Source: Actinomycetota bacterium | Lineage (GTDB): Bacteria; Actinomycetota; UBA4738; HRBIN12 | DNA: 12,922 nucleotides | Direction: 5' to 3' | NCBI GenBank assembly: GCA_005885325.1 | Contig: VAYX01000147.1 | Coordinates: forward strand, 1-12,922 | Shown here: piece after piece, positions 1 through 6,422 of the stretch | Layout of the letters: every line of letters starts with the position of its first letter | How positions within the stretch are numbered: the first letter of the stretch is position 1 | Made by a program: the position numbers and the translations under genes | The notes under the pieces: model-generated | The model's input: only the letters and a program-made list of their open reading frames with translations | What the model was told of the DNA's origin: nothing | The model's database searches: none

Positions 1-302
1 CCAGGCTGACGGCCGAGCATCCCGAAGTCATCCCCCGCCTCGCGCGGGGATCGATGTACGAGCTCATGGAGCGCGAGCTCGGCATCCTGATCCATCACGG
101 GGAGGCTAGCTTCGCTCCCCTACGGGCCTCTCGTTCAATCGCATCGAAGCTCGGGATCCGCTCGGGGACCCTGCTCCTCCACCTTCGCCAGGTCGACTAC
201 GACGCCGAGGGTCGAGCGGTGCTCTCGTCGGACGAGTACCACGTGGCCGACGCGTTCGAGTTCACGGTGGTCCGGCGGGGCCCGGGAAGGGGATCGCGGT
301 GA
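1..302 (+). CDS. GntR-family transcriptional regulator, C-terminal UTRA ligand-binding part (5' end outside window)
   Basis: The reading frame is open from base 3 to the TGA at 300-302, giving about 99 residues, so the gene enters from the left edge. The internal ATG at 54 is not needed as a start. The visible part resembles the end of a UTRA domain, the effector-binding module of HutC-type GntR regulators. It shows the typical last strands: a leader like 'LLLHLRQVDYDAEGRAV', then 'SSDEYHVADAFEFTVVR', where family members carry a Y/R-rich strand that closes the ligand pocket. The DNA-binding winged helix would lie upstream of the window. Its stop overlaps the GTG start of the aldolase-dehydrogenase gene by four bases (GTGA, 299-302). 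It is therefore translationally coupled to the catabolic genes and is the likely local, sugar-responsive repressor. The assignment rests on a short fragment, so the subfamily is uncertain. Confidence 0.72.
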   Translation, partial: RLTAEHPEVIPRLARGSMYELMERELGILIHHGEASFAPLRASRSIASKLGIRSGTLLLHLRQVDYDAEGRAVLSSDEYHVADAFEFTVVRRGPGRGSR

Positions 303-2161
303 CGGCACAGGTCGGCAAGACGATGCGGCTGAAGCGGGTGATCGACGGGACGGGTGTTTCGGTCATCTGCGCGCTCGATCACGGCATGACGTCGCCGGCG
401 TTCCTGGAGCCCCTCGCCGATATCCACGTGCGCACGTCGGAAGCCGTCGCCGGAGGCGCGAACGTGATCATGATGAGCAAGGGGATGATCCGGGTGGCGG
501 CGCCGGCGTTCTCCCCGACGACGTCGCTCGCCCTCCTTCTCTCCGCATCGGCGGATCCCGGGGGAGAACGACCGCAGATCGTTCAGATCGCCGAGGTGGA
601 GGAGGCCCTGCGGGCAGGGGCCGACGCCGTCGTGCTGTTCACGGCGCTCGGCGGGGAGACGGAGGCCGGGATGGTGAAGATCCTCTCGGCGGTGGGCAGG
701 GAATGCGCCGTCCTGGGCATGCCCTTCATCGCCGAGGCCGAGTTCCCCACGACCTATGCGTCCGTGGAGGACCTGAAACAGCAATATGGCTTCGAGTACC
801 TTCGCCGGAACGTGCGCCTGTGCGCCGAGCTCGGGGCCGACATCGTGAAGACGAATTGGCCGGGCGATCGCGAGTCGTTCGCGAAGCTCGTCGAGGCGAC
901 GAACGGGATCCCCGTGGTGCTCGCCGGCGGCTCTCGCCTGGAGGACGTGGAGCTTCTCGCCCGGATGGAGCAGGCGATGTCGGTGGGCGCGATCGGTTGT
1001 TCGGTGGGTCGGAACATCTTCATGCACCCGTCGCCCGAGGCCATCACCCGGGCCCTCTCCCGTGTGATCCGCGAGCGCTGGTCCGCCGAGAAGGCCCATG
1101 CGGCGTTGCTCGAGGAGACGGGGAGCAGGGGCGTGAACGAAGTGGAGGTTCGGGAAACCGACGAGCCGAAGCTGGACCCCGCCGGCGCCGTCCTCAACGT
1201 CGAGGCCTGCGGGATCTGCGGGACGGACGCGCGAACCTTCTTCAACGGCGACCCCGGGGCGCCCGCTCCCTGGGTCCTCGGCCACGAGCCGGTGGGGACC
1301 CTCGAGGACGTGGGTCCAGACGCCGACCTCCCGCCCGGCATCTCCAAGGGCGATCGCGTGTTCCTGGGTTCCATCCTCACGTGCGGCGAGTGCCGATGGT
1401 GCGTGGACGGATTCCAGAACCTCTGCGAGCACCACCTGCTCTACGGCTACGATCCCTTCCCCGGCGCCTACTCAGAGCATGCCGCGGTTCCCCCCATCGC
1501 CATGAAGAACCTCATCAAGCTTCCCCCGGAGTTGCCTTCGGACCTGGCCACCGTGGCCGATCCGTTCGCCTGCGCGCTCAACGGCATCGAGGCGCTCGAC
1601 ATCCGGCTGGGAGACACGGTGGTGATCGTCGGATCGGGACCCATCGGTTGCTGGCAGGCCGTGATGGCCAGGGATCGCGGCGCGAGCAGGGTGTACCTCA
1701 CCGACGTGAGCGCCGAGCGCTTGGAGATCGCCTTACGAGCCGTCGGCCACTCCGTCGACCACGCATTCGTCGCGGGGGAGGACAACGGCGTGTCCGAGGT
1801 GATGTCGCTCACCGGAGGAACGGGACCCGACCGGATCAGTGTGGCGGCGCCATCGAAGGAGGCCCAGGCCGCCGCGCTGATCATGGCGGCCAAACGTGCC
1901 CGGATCGTCTATTTCGCCGGGCTCCCCAAGCACGATCCGGTGAGCCACCTGGACATGAACCAGCTCCACTACAAGGAGCTCGCCATCCTCGGCGCGTACG
2001 GCGCGACCAACCGGCAATACCGGATCACCATGGGGTACCTGGATCGCCGGCAGGAGGAGTTGGGCCGGGTGGTGACCCACCGGTTCCCGCTCGAGGGCAT
2101 CGCCGAAGCATTCGAGACGATCAGGACCGGCTCCGGTTTGAAGATGGTGATCGTCCCGTGA
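299..2161 (+). CDS. Fused class I aldolase (DhnA/LsrF type) and zinc-dependent polyol/alcohol dehydrogenase
   Basis: This is a single 620-residue frame. Residues 1 to about 270 look like a DeoC/LacD/FbaB-superfamily aldolase: 'ALDHG' at 25-29, 'GGANVIMMSKG' at 52-62, and 'DIVKTN' at 181-186 with K184 as the expected Schiff-base lysine. Residues from about 270 to 620 look like a medium-chain zinc dehydrogenase of the sorbitol/threonine dehydrogenase type. C307 ('CGICGTD') and H329-E330 ('GHE') are the catalytic-zinc region; C362, C365, C368 and C376 form the structural-zinc loop. 'GSGPIG' at 445-450 and D469 suggest an NAD-binding Rossmann fold. The dehydrogenase half lacks the usual first N-terminal strand, or has it replaced by the linker 'LLEETGSRG' (270-278). 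Both start (GTG 299) and stop (TGA 2159) are GTGA overlaps with the neighbours. Predicted role: oxidise a polyol to a ketose and cleave the ketose phosphate made by the downstream kinase. The pathway is inferred and the substrate unknown. The fusion itself could be a one- or two-base frame change between two genes (see the feature at 1133). Confidence 0.8.
   Translation: MTAQVGKTMRLKRVIDGTGVSVICALDHGMTSPAFLEPLADIHVRTSEAVAGGANVIMMSKGMIRVAAPAFSPTTSLALLLSASADPGGERPQIVQIAEVEEALRAGADAVVLFTALGGETEAGMVKILSAVGRECAVLGMPFIAEAEFPTTYASVEDLKQQYGFEYLRRNVRLCAELGADIVKTNWPGDRESFAKLVEATNGIPVVLAGGSRLEDVELLARMEQAMSVGAIGCSVGRNIFMHPSPEAITRALSRVIRERWSAEKAHAALLEETGSRGVNEVEVRETDEPKLDPAGAVLNVEACGICGTDARTFFNGDPGAPAPWVLGHEPVGTLEDVGPDADLPPGISKGDRVFLGSILTCGECRWCVDGFQNLCEHHLLYGYDPFPGAYSEHAAVPPIAMKNLIKLPPELPSDLATVADPFACALNGIEALDIRLGDTVVIVGSGPIGCWQAVMARDRGASRVYLTDVSAERLEIALRAVGHSVDHAFVAGEDNGVSEVMSLTGGTGPDRISVAAPSKEAQAAALIMAAKRARIVYFAGLPKHDPVSHLDMNQLHYKELAILGAYGATNRQYRITMGYLDRRQEELGRVVTHRFPLEGIAEAFETIRTGSGLKMVIVP
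1133..1136 (+). other. GTGA motif at the aldolase/dehydrogenase domain boundary (possible fossil stop/start overlap)
   Basis: The GTG at 1133 is in frame with the dehydrogenase half (it is V279 of the fused protein). The TGA at 1134 lies in the next frame. In a normal GTGA overlap the upstream gene would be read in that TGA frame, exactly as at 299-302 and 2158-2161 on either side. Here the aldolase is instead in the same frame as the dehydrogenase, so the TGA is bypassed. This fits an ancestral pair of coupled genes joined by a gain of one base, or loss of two, in the last codons of the aldolase. That is inference from the sequence layout only. Confidence 0.5.
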
Positions 2162-3693
2162 GCAGTCCGGCGGGCGGTCCATACGTCATCGGCTGCGACG
2201 TCGGCAGCCAGGGTACGAACGCGGCCCTCTACGGGGCCGACGGGACGCTGGTCGCCTCGGCCTACGAGGGGTACGACCTGGCGTTCCCTCACCCGGGCTG
2301 GGCGGAGCAGGACCCATCGGCCTGGTCGAAGGCCCTGATGAGCACGATCGGGCAGTTGGTCGCCGGCCTGGACGAGCGGTCGGAGGCCATCAAGGGCCTC
2401 TCGTTCGGCTCGCAGCTCGACGGGATGGTGGTGACCGATGCGAGCGGCCGCCCCCTCCGGCCGGCGATGATCTGGATGGATCGGCGCGCGGAGGCCCAGG
2501 CGGCGCAGCTGGCCACGCGGATGTCGCCGGCGGACTTCTACGGCAATGTCGGAGCGAACCTCGATTCCTCGCACGCGGTGTTCAAGGCGTTGTGGGTCCG
2601 GGACGAGGAGCCCGAGATCTTCGCCGAGGCCGCCTTCGTCATGCCACCGGGCTCCTTCGTGCTTCGCGAGACGACGGGGGTCCTGGCCGTCGACTACTCC
2701 AATGCGTCATCGTTGGCCCTGCTCGACCCCAGGACGCGCGCGTGGTCCGAGCCGGTCCTCGACGTCACCGGCCTGGGGCCGGAGATGCTTCCGGAGCTGG
2801 CCGCGGGAACGCAGGCCGTTGGGACCATCACCGCCAATTTCGCGGAGGCCACGGGTCTCTCGCCCGACACGGTGGTGGCCGTGGGTTGCGGTGATGAGAT
2901 GGCGGCCACGCTCGGTGCCGGCGTGTTCTCTCCGGGCGAGGTATGCGACGTCGTAGGAACTGCGGAGCCGGTCTGCGCCGCCTCGAGTGAGCCGCGAGAG
3001 GACCCCACGATGCTGGTCGAGTGCCATCCTCACGCGGATCCCGATGCCTGGCTGCTGGAGAACCCGGGTTTCGTCTCCGGGGGGAACCTGCGCTGGTGGA
3101 GGGACCAATTCGCTCCGTTGGAGCGGAGGGCCGAAGCCGAGGGAAACGGGGACGCCTACGACCTGTTGACTCGCGAGGCGGCGGACCTGCCGCCCGGCTC
3201 CGAGGGACTCCTGTTCCTCCCGTGCATGCAGGGCGCGATGGCTCCCGAGTGGAACGGGGCCGCCAGGGCCGTCTTCTACGGGCTCACGCTGGCGCACAGC
3301 AGGGCGCACATGACCAGGGCACTGTTGGAAGGAAGCGCGTACGCGCTCCGCGACATCCTCGACGCCATGAGGAACGCCGGACTGGACGTTCGCCGCCTCA
3401 CGATGGTCGGTGGGGGAGCCAAGGGCGCCCTCTGGCGGCAGATCAAGGCCGACGTCACCGGCCTGCCCGTTCGCATCCCGACCAGCGTCGAGACCACGGC
3501 CACGGGCGCTGCGATCCTGGCTGCGGTCGGCTCAGGCGTTCATCCAACCGTTGCGTCGGCCGTCGATGCCTTCGTTGCCTTCGAGCCCGAGGAGCACCGG
3601 CCGGATCCTGAGCGCCAGGAGGCATACGAAGAGGCCTATCGGCGCTATCGCGACCTGTACTTCGCCCTCAAGCCCGTCTTCGCGGCCGGCTGA
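2158..3693 (+). CDS. FGGY-family carbohydrate kinase (xylulokinase-like)
   Basis: This 511-residue protein, normal for the family, phosphorylates a sugar or ketose with ATP in the cytoplasm. GTG 2158 is chosen because it overlaps the upstream TGA (GTGA) and places the first ATP-loop strand, 'IGCDVGSQGT' at residues 11-20, near the N-terminus. Other family marks are the substrate region 'GSQLDGMVV' (84-92) and 'IWMDRRA' (105-111). The expected catalytic aspartate is D246 in 'GCGDEMAATLGAG', and the adenosine-binding motif is 'GGGAKGALW' (418-426) near the C-terminus. The phosphate-1 loop has S17 where many members have Thr. The open frame extends far upstream inside the fused gene, but that part is antisense-like shadow. 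An FGGY kinase next to a DhnA-type aldolase recalls the LsrK/LsrF pairing, although the protein itself looks closer to xylulokinases. The substrate is probably the ketose made by the fused dehydrogenase. Confidence 0.88.
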   Translation: MSSPAGGPYVIGCDVGSQGTNAALYGADGTLVASAYEGYDLAFPHPGWAEQDPSAWSKALMSTIGQLVAGLDERSEAIKGLSFGSQLDGMVVTDASGRPLRPAMIWMDRRAEAQAAQLATRMSPADFYGNVGANLDSSHAVFKALWVRDEEPEIFAEAAFVMPPGSFVLRETTGVLAVDYSNASSLALLDPRTRAWSEPVLDVTGLGPEMLPELAAGTQAVGTITANFAEATGLSPDTVVAVGCGDEMAATLGAGVFSPGEVCDVVGTAEPVCAASSEPREDPTMLVECHPHADPDAWLLENPGFVSGGNLRWWRDQFAPLERRAEAEGNGDAYDLLTREAADLPPGSEGLLFLPCMQGAMAPEWNGAARAVFYGLTLAHSRAHMTRALLEGSAYALRDILDAMRNAGLDVRRLTMVGGGAKGALWRQIKADVTGLPVRIPTSVETTATGAAILAAVGSGVHPTVASAVDAFVAFEPEEHRPDPERQEAYEEAYRRYRDLYFALKPVFAAG

Positions 3694-3979
3694 GCGCGAT
3701 CGCAAGCACGATGACGGCCAGTGCCGTCGGCAGGACCACTCCCCACGCGTCCACTGCCCAGCCCCACGCCGTCCCCGCGACGAACGCCATGGCGGCGGTC
3801 GCCCACGTCAAGGTGAACCCCAGCACGAAGCGCACGACGAACAGGGCCACGATCGCTCCGATCAGCGGCTTGAAGTCGTAGATGGCGTGTGCGGGCCGTG
3901 GCCACGCATCGATCCCGAAGCCCAGCACGGCATCTGATCGTACGGCATGCGGCCCGAGAAGGGTCCCCGCGCGGTTCAT
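3668..3979 (-). CDS. Small membrane protein, translationally coupled to the SDR gene
   Basis: This is a 103-residue protein whose ATG (3977-3979) overlaps the stop of the upstream dehydrogenase as ATGA, strong evidence that it is a real gene. The first 35 residues are soluble and end in 'AHAIYDFKPL'. They are followed by about three hydrophobic segments (roughly 37-57, 59-78 and 80-97) and a basic tail 'SRPRRRA', suggesting an inner-membrane protein with a cytoplasmic C-terminus. Its last 26 bases overlap the end of the kinase gene on the opposite strand. The open frame runs on upstream inside the dehydrogenase as Arg/Gly-rich shadow, which should not be included. I do not recognise the family. 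It may anchor or assist the dehydrogenase or have an unrelated membrane role; no function is claimed. Confidence 0.68.
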   Translation of the reverse strand: MNRAGTLLGPHAVRSDAVLGFGIDAWPRPAHAIYDFKPLIGAIVALFVVRFVLGFTLTWATAAMAFVAGTAWGWAVDAWGVVLPTALAVIVLAIALSRPRRRA

Positions 3980-4752
3980 TCCGGCGTCACGTAGGCCGCG
4001 GTGATCCCGCCGTCCACGACGAGGGCGGTCCCGGTCATGTACGAGGACTCGTCGGAGGCGAGGAACAGGGCCGCGTTGGCGATCTCCTCGGCCTGGCCGA
4101 AGCGGCCCATCGGGATGTGCACCAGCCGTCGTTGCCGGCGGGCCGGGTCCGCCAGCAGCTCCTGGAGCAGCGGGGTTTCGATCGGCCCGGGGCAGAGCGA
4201 GTTCGCGCGCACGCCCTGGCGCGCGAATTCGACGGCGATCTCTCGGGTCATCGAGAGCACGCCACCTTTCGACGCCGTGTAGGCGATCTGCGGTGTGGCC
4301 GCCCCCATGAGCGCCACGAACGAGGCCACGTTGACGATCGAGCCACCCCCGGACTCGATCATGGCCGGGATCCCGTACCGGCACCCCAGGTACACGCCCT
4401 TGAGGTTGATGCCGATCGTGAGGTCCCACACCTCCTCTGGTGTCTCGGTCACCGAGCCGTCCCGTTCGGGGAAGACCCCCGCGTTGTTGTAGAGGACGGT
4501 GAGCCCTCCGAAGGTGTCCGTGGCGAACCGCACCATGGCCTCCGCGTCGGAGGCGCGGGACACATCGGCGTGCACGTAAGCGGCCTGCCCGCCTTCCCCG
4601 CGGATCGCCGTCGCCACCGCCTCGCCCGCATCGTCGGCGACGTCGGTGAGCACGACTTTGGCCCCCTCCCGCGCGAACAGGTGTGAGGCCACCTTCCCCA
4701 TACCGCTCGCCCCCCCCGTGATCAGGGCCACCTTGCCGTCCAGCCGGGCCAT
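3976..4752 (-). CDS. Classical short-chain dehydrogenase/reductase (SDR)
   Basis: This 258-residue NAD(P)-dependent oxidoreductase has every hallmark of the classical SDR fold. The cofactor loop is 'TGGASGMG' (12-19). D37 at the end of strand 2 favours NAD over NADP. 'NNAG' is at 89-92, with the catalytic residues N116, S144, Y158 and K162 ('YTASK'), the 'PGPIETP' loop (188-194) and the C-terminal 'VVDGG' (245-249). The ATG at 4750-4752 is chosen because it precedes 'LDGKVALITGG' and has AGGAGG seven bases upstream. A longer in-frame extension to 4926 has no coding character and would cross the greA start. It is the first gene of a two-gene unit with the small membrane protein and converges on the sugar operon. 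The substrate (sugar alcohol, steroid or acyl group) cannot be decided; the motif set is typical of the 'glucose 1-dehydrogenase / 3-oxoacyl reductase' annotation group. Confidence 0.9.
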   Translation of the reverse strand: MARLDGKVALITGGASGMGKVASHLFAREGAKVVLTDVADDAGEAVATAIRGEGGQAAYVHADVSRASDAEAMVRFATDTFGGLTVLYNNAGVFPERDGSVTETPEEVWDLTIGINLKGVYLGCRYGIPAMIESGGGSIVNVASFVALMGAATPQIAYTASKGGVLSMTREIAVEFARQGVRANSLCPGPIETPLLQELLADPARRQRRLVHIPMGRFGQAEEIANAALFLASDESSYMTGTALVVDGGITAAYVTPE

Positions 4753-4892
4753 CCCCTCGCCTCCTTCAGTCCCTTCCCAGCGGGGCCACGTGAGGCCGGT
4801 CCGCGGACGCCTATCATCGACCACCGGCCGGCGCCGGAGGAACGGGATCCTGCCGGAGCACGGTGGCCGCCGATTGGTAGATTCGGCGTTCG
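4753..4892. promoter_or_regulatory. Divergent SDR/greA intergenic region with candidate promoter elements
   Basis: These 140 bases separate two divergently transcribed genes and must hold both promoters. Toward greA I see TATCAT at 4812-4817 (one mismatch to TATAAT) and TAGATT at 4878-4883. The second ends nine bases before the greA ATG, which has no Shine-Dalgarno sequence, so a nearly leaderless transcript is possible. No convincing -35 box accompanies either. Two short palindromes, CACGTG (4787-4792) and GTCCGCGGAC (4799-4808), lie between the genes and could be operator sites, but both can occur by chance in GC-rich DNA. I cannot assign a promoter to the SDR gene. Confidence 0.35.
4760..4765 (-). 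promoter_or_regulatory. Ribosome binding site of the SDR gene
   Basis: The - strand reads AGGAGG here, seven bases before the ATG at 4750-4752. This decides the short start over the upstream in-frame ATG at 4926. Confidence 0.75.
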
Positions 4893-5429
4893 ATGGAACT
4901 TCCCGAAGAGCTGGCGAGCCGGCCACCGCGCAAGTCCGGACAGGAACCCACGGCGACGATCACGCTCGAGGCATACGCACGCCTCAGGGCGGAGCTCGAC
5001 GAGCTGACCTCGTCCGGCCGCTCACGCATGGCGGAACGGCTGAAGGCGGCGCGCGAGCTCGGCGACATCCGCGAGAACGCCGAGTACGACTCGGCGAAGA
5101 ACGAGCAGGCCCTCATGGAGTCGCGGATACGGAACCTGGAGCGGATGCTCCGTGATCCGGAGATCATCGAGTCGCCGTCCAGCTCCGATGTCGTGTCGCC
5201 CGGGATGCTCGTGACGGTCAGGCCACTGGACGACGAGGACCCCGACGACGAGACGTATCTGCTGGCCGAATCGGCGGAGGAGCGGGCCGCCGGGGTCCGA
5301 ACCATCACCACCACGTCGCCGCTGGGACAGGCCCTCATGGGGGCCCGCCCGGCAGACCAGGTCTCCTACGAAGCGCCCGGCGGGACCTTCCGCTGCGTGG
5401 TGGTGAGCTTCCGGCCGCACGGCGGCTAG
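4893..5429 (+). CDS. greA: Transcription elongation factor GreA
   Basis: This 178-residue factor binds RNA polymerase and stimulates cleavage of backtracked transcripts. Residues about 22-90 form the N-terminal antiparallel coiled coil ('AYARLRAELDEL', then 'ESRIRNLERML'). Its tip motif 'GDIRENAEYDSAK' (57-69) carries D58 and E61, which match the acidic residues that position the catalytic metal in E. coli GreA (D41, E44). Residues about 100-176 form the FKBP-like domain that docks in the secondary channel, ending 'PLGQALMGARPADQVSYEAPGG'-like as in the family. It is about 20 residues longer than the typical 158, because of a charged N-terminal extension (1-20) rich in Pro, Glu and Arg. No in-frame ATG lies nearer the coiled coil, so ATG 4893 is the best start. 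There is no Shine-Dalgarno sequence; a TAGATT sits just upstream. A strong hairpin overlaps the stop codon. Confidence 0.93.
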   Translation: MELPEELASRPPRKSGQEPTATITLEAYARLRAELDELTSSGRSRMAERLKAARELGDIRENAEYDSAKNEQALMESRIRNLERMLRDPEIIESPSSSDVVSPGMLVTVRPLDDEDPDDETYLLAESAEERAAGVRTITTTSPLGQALMGARPADQVSYEAPGGTFRCVVVSFRPHGG

Positions 5430-5440
5430 CTTCGCCGCCG
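5420..5440 (+). terminator. Stem-loop overlapping the greA stop codon (possible terminator)
   Basis: CGGCGGC (5420-5426) pairs perfectly with GCCGCCG (5434-5440) around a seven-base loop (TAGCTTC) that contains the TAG stop. The stem is seven GC pairs. The following bases are CTTCCCC rather than a run of T, so it would be an atypical terminator, or an mRNA 3' stabiliser, between greA and the next gene 32 bases on. Confidence 0.45.
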
Positions 5441-5471
5441 CTTCCCCGGAGGGGTAGCCTCCCCTATCAGG

Positions 5472-6422
5472 ATGAGCGAGTCGCCCGGGACCGAGCCCCA
5501 GGCGCCCGCGCCCCGCGTGCGGGACATGCCGGCCCCCCGGAAGACCGCGGGCGTGTTCGGTCCGGCCATGCGGTTCGTCTTCACCTGGCCCTACCGGGCC
5601 ATCCTGGCCGGGTTGTACCGGACCGGCGTGCGTCCCTGGCAGCTCACCTTGGCGTCGCTCGTGGCGAACGTCGTGGTCGGCTGGCTCCTGCTCACCGGAC
5701 GCCGCTTCCTGCCCGGCGCATTGCTCGTCCCGGCCGGGTTGTTCGACGTCTTCGACGGAGCGGTGGCGCGGTTGCGAGGCGAGGACCGGCGGGTCGGCGC
5801 GTTCCTGGACTCGGTGCTCGACCGGATCGGTGACATGATCTTGTTCGGGTGCCTGTACTGGTCGGAGGCGGGCCAGGGGCACGACCTGGGCGCGGCCCTG
5901 TCGCTCGTGACCCTCGTCACGGCCCTGATGGTGAGCCACCTGCGCGCGGAGGCCGAGGCGGCGGGGATCTCGCTCTCCGAAGGATTCTTCCAGCGGCTCG
6001 AGCGATATGTGGCCATGATCGTCGGGCTCACGATACCGGGGGCCCTGGTGCCCATGCTCGTGGTGCTCGTGGTGCTGGGAGGCGCCACGATGCTGCAGCG
6101 AGGGTGGTCGGCGCTCCGACGCCTGTCCCGCCCCGCCGAGGATCAGTCCGCCCTGCCACGACGGTCCGTGAGAGCGCCGTCCTACACCGAGGGCACCTGC
6201 CCCCGGGCCGTCCCCGGACCCGGCCGAGCCAACGCCGGCGTGTCTCGAGGTAGTCGAAGTGCTCGACGGCGCCGGCGAGCACCCGGCGCATCGTTCGGAA
6301 CAGGCGAACGCGGTCGTTCGGGCCCAGGTCCTCGACGGGGCGACGGGGGTGGATCCTGGCCTGCCACAGGACCTCGTCGGCCAGCAGGTTCCCGATCCCC
6401 GCCACGAGCCGCTGGTCCATGA
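5472..6422 (+). CDS. CDP-alcohol phosphatidyltransferase (phosphatidylglycerophosphate/phosphatidylinositol synthase-like), 3' end read through
   Basis: This membrane enzyme transfers a phosphatidyl group from CDP-diacylglycerol to an alcohol. The full family signature is present: D92, D95-G96, A99-R100, G109, D113 and D117, in the pattern DG-x2-AR-x8-G-x3-D-x3-D. Hydrophobic segments lie around 55-75, 80-95, 120-130, 140-155 and 178-205. An N-terminal Pro-rich stretch (1-25) precedes an amphipathic region. The usual length is about 200-230 residues. Here homology-like sequence ends near residue 224 ('RLSRPAED', base 6143). The frame then continues for 92 Arg/Pro/Gly-rich residues that are only the antisense of the glycosylase gene. 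The natural stop seems to have been lost; the nearest stop is TGA 6169 in the next frame. ATG 5472 is 42 bases after greA, with TAGCCT at 5455-5460 as a weak -10 candidate. The specific alcohol substrate is undetermined. Confidence 0.85.
   Translation: MSESPGTEPQAPAPRVRDMPAPRKTAGVFGPAMRFVFTWPYRAILAGLYRTGVRPWQLTLASLVANVVVGWLLLTGRRFLPGALLVPAGLFDVFDGAVARLRGEDRRVGAFLDSVLDRIGDMILFGCLYWSEAGQGHDLGAALSLVTLVTALMVSHLRAEAEAAGISLSEGFFQRLERYVAMIVGLTIPGALVPMLVVLVVLGGATMLQRGWSALRRLSRPAEDQSALPRRSVRAPSYTEGTCPRAVPGPGRANAGVSRGSRSARRRRRAPGASFGTGERGRSGPGPRRGDGGGSWPATGPRRPAGSRSPPRAAGP

Noticed and set aside
197..1435. A 412-codon - strand open frame across the aldolase and dehydrogenase
   Set aside because: It lies opposite a gene with conserved catalytic motifs and has shadow composition (Arg/His/Gly/Ala) and no recognisable fold.
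703..2157. The 485-codon upstream extension of the kinase frame
   Set aside because: It is Arg/Gly-rich and overlaps the fused gene in another frame; the kinase has a proper GTGA start at 2158.
4799..4808. Palindrome GTCCGCGGAC as a definite operator
   Set aside because: It is only ten bases long and made of common GC-rich words; a chance match cannot be excluded, so it is noted only within the intergenic entry.
4753..4926. N-terminal extension of the SDR to an ATG at 4926
   Set aside because: The extra 58 residues are basic and proline-rich, overlap the greA start on the other strand, and precede a start with a perfect AGGAGG.
5446..5465. Second hairpin (GGAGG/CCTCC) upstream of the CDP-alcohol transferase as a terminator or riboswitch
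   Set aside because: The stem is five bases with alternative pairings and no T-run, too weak to call.
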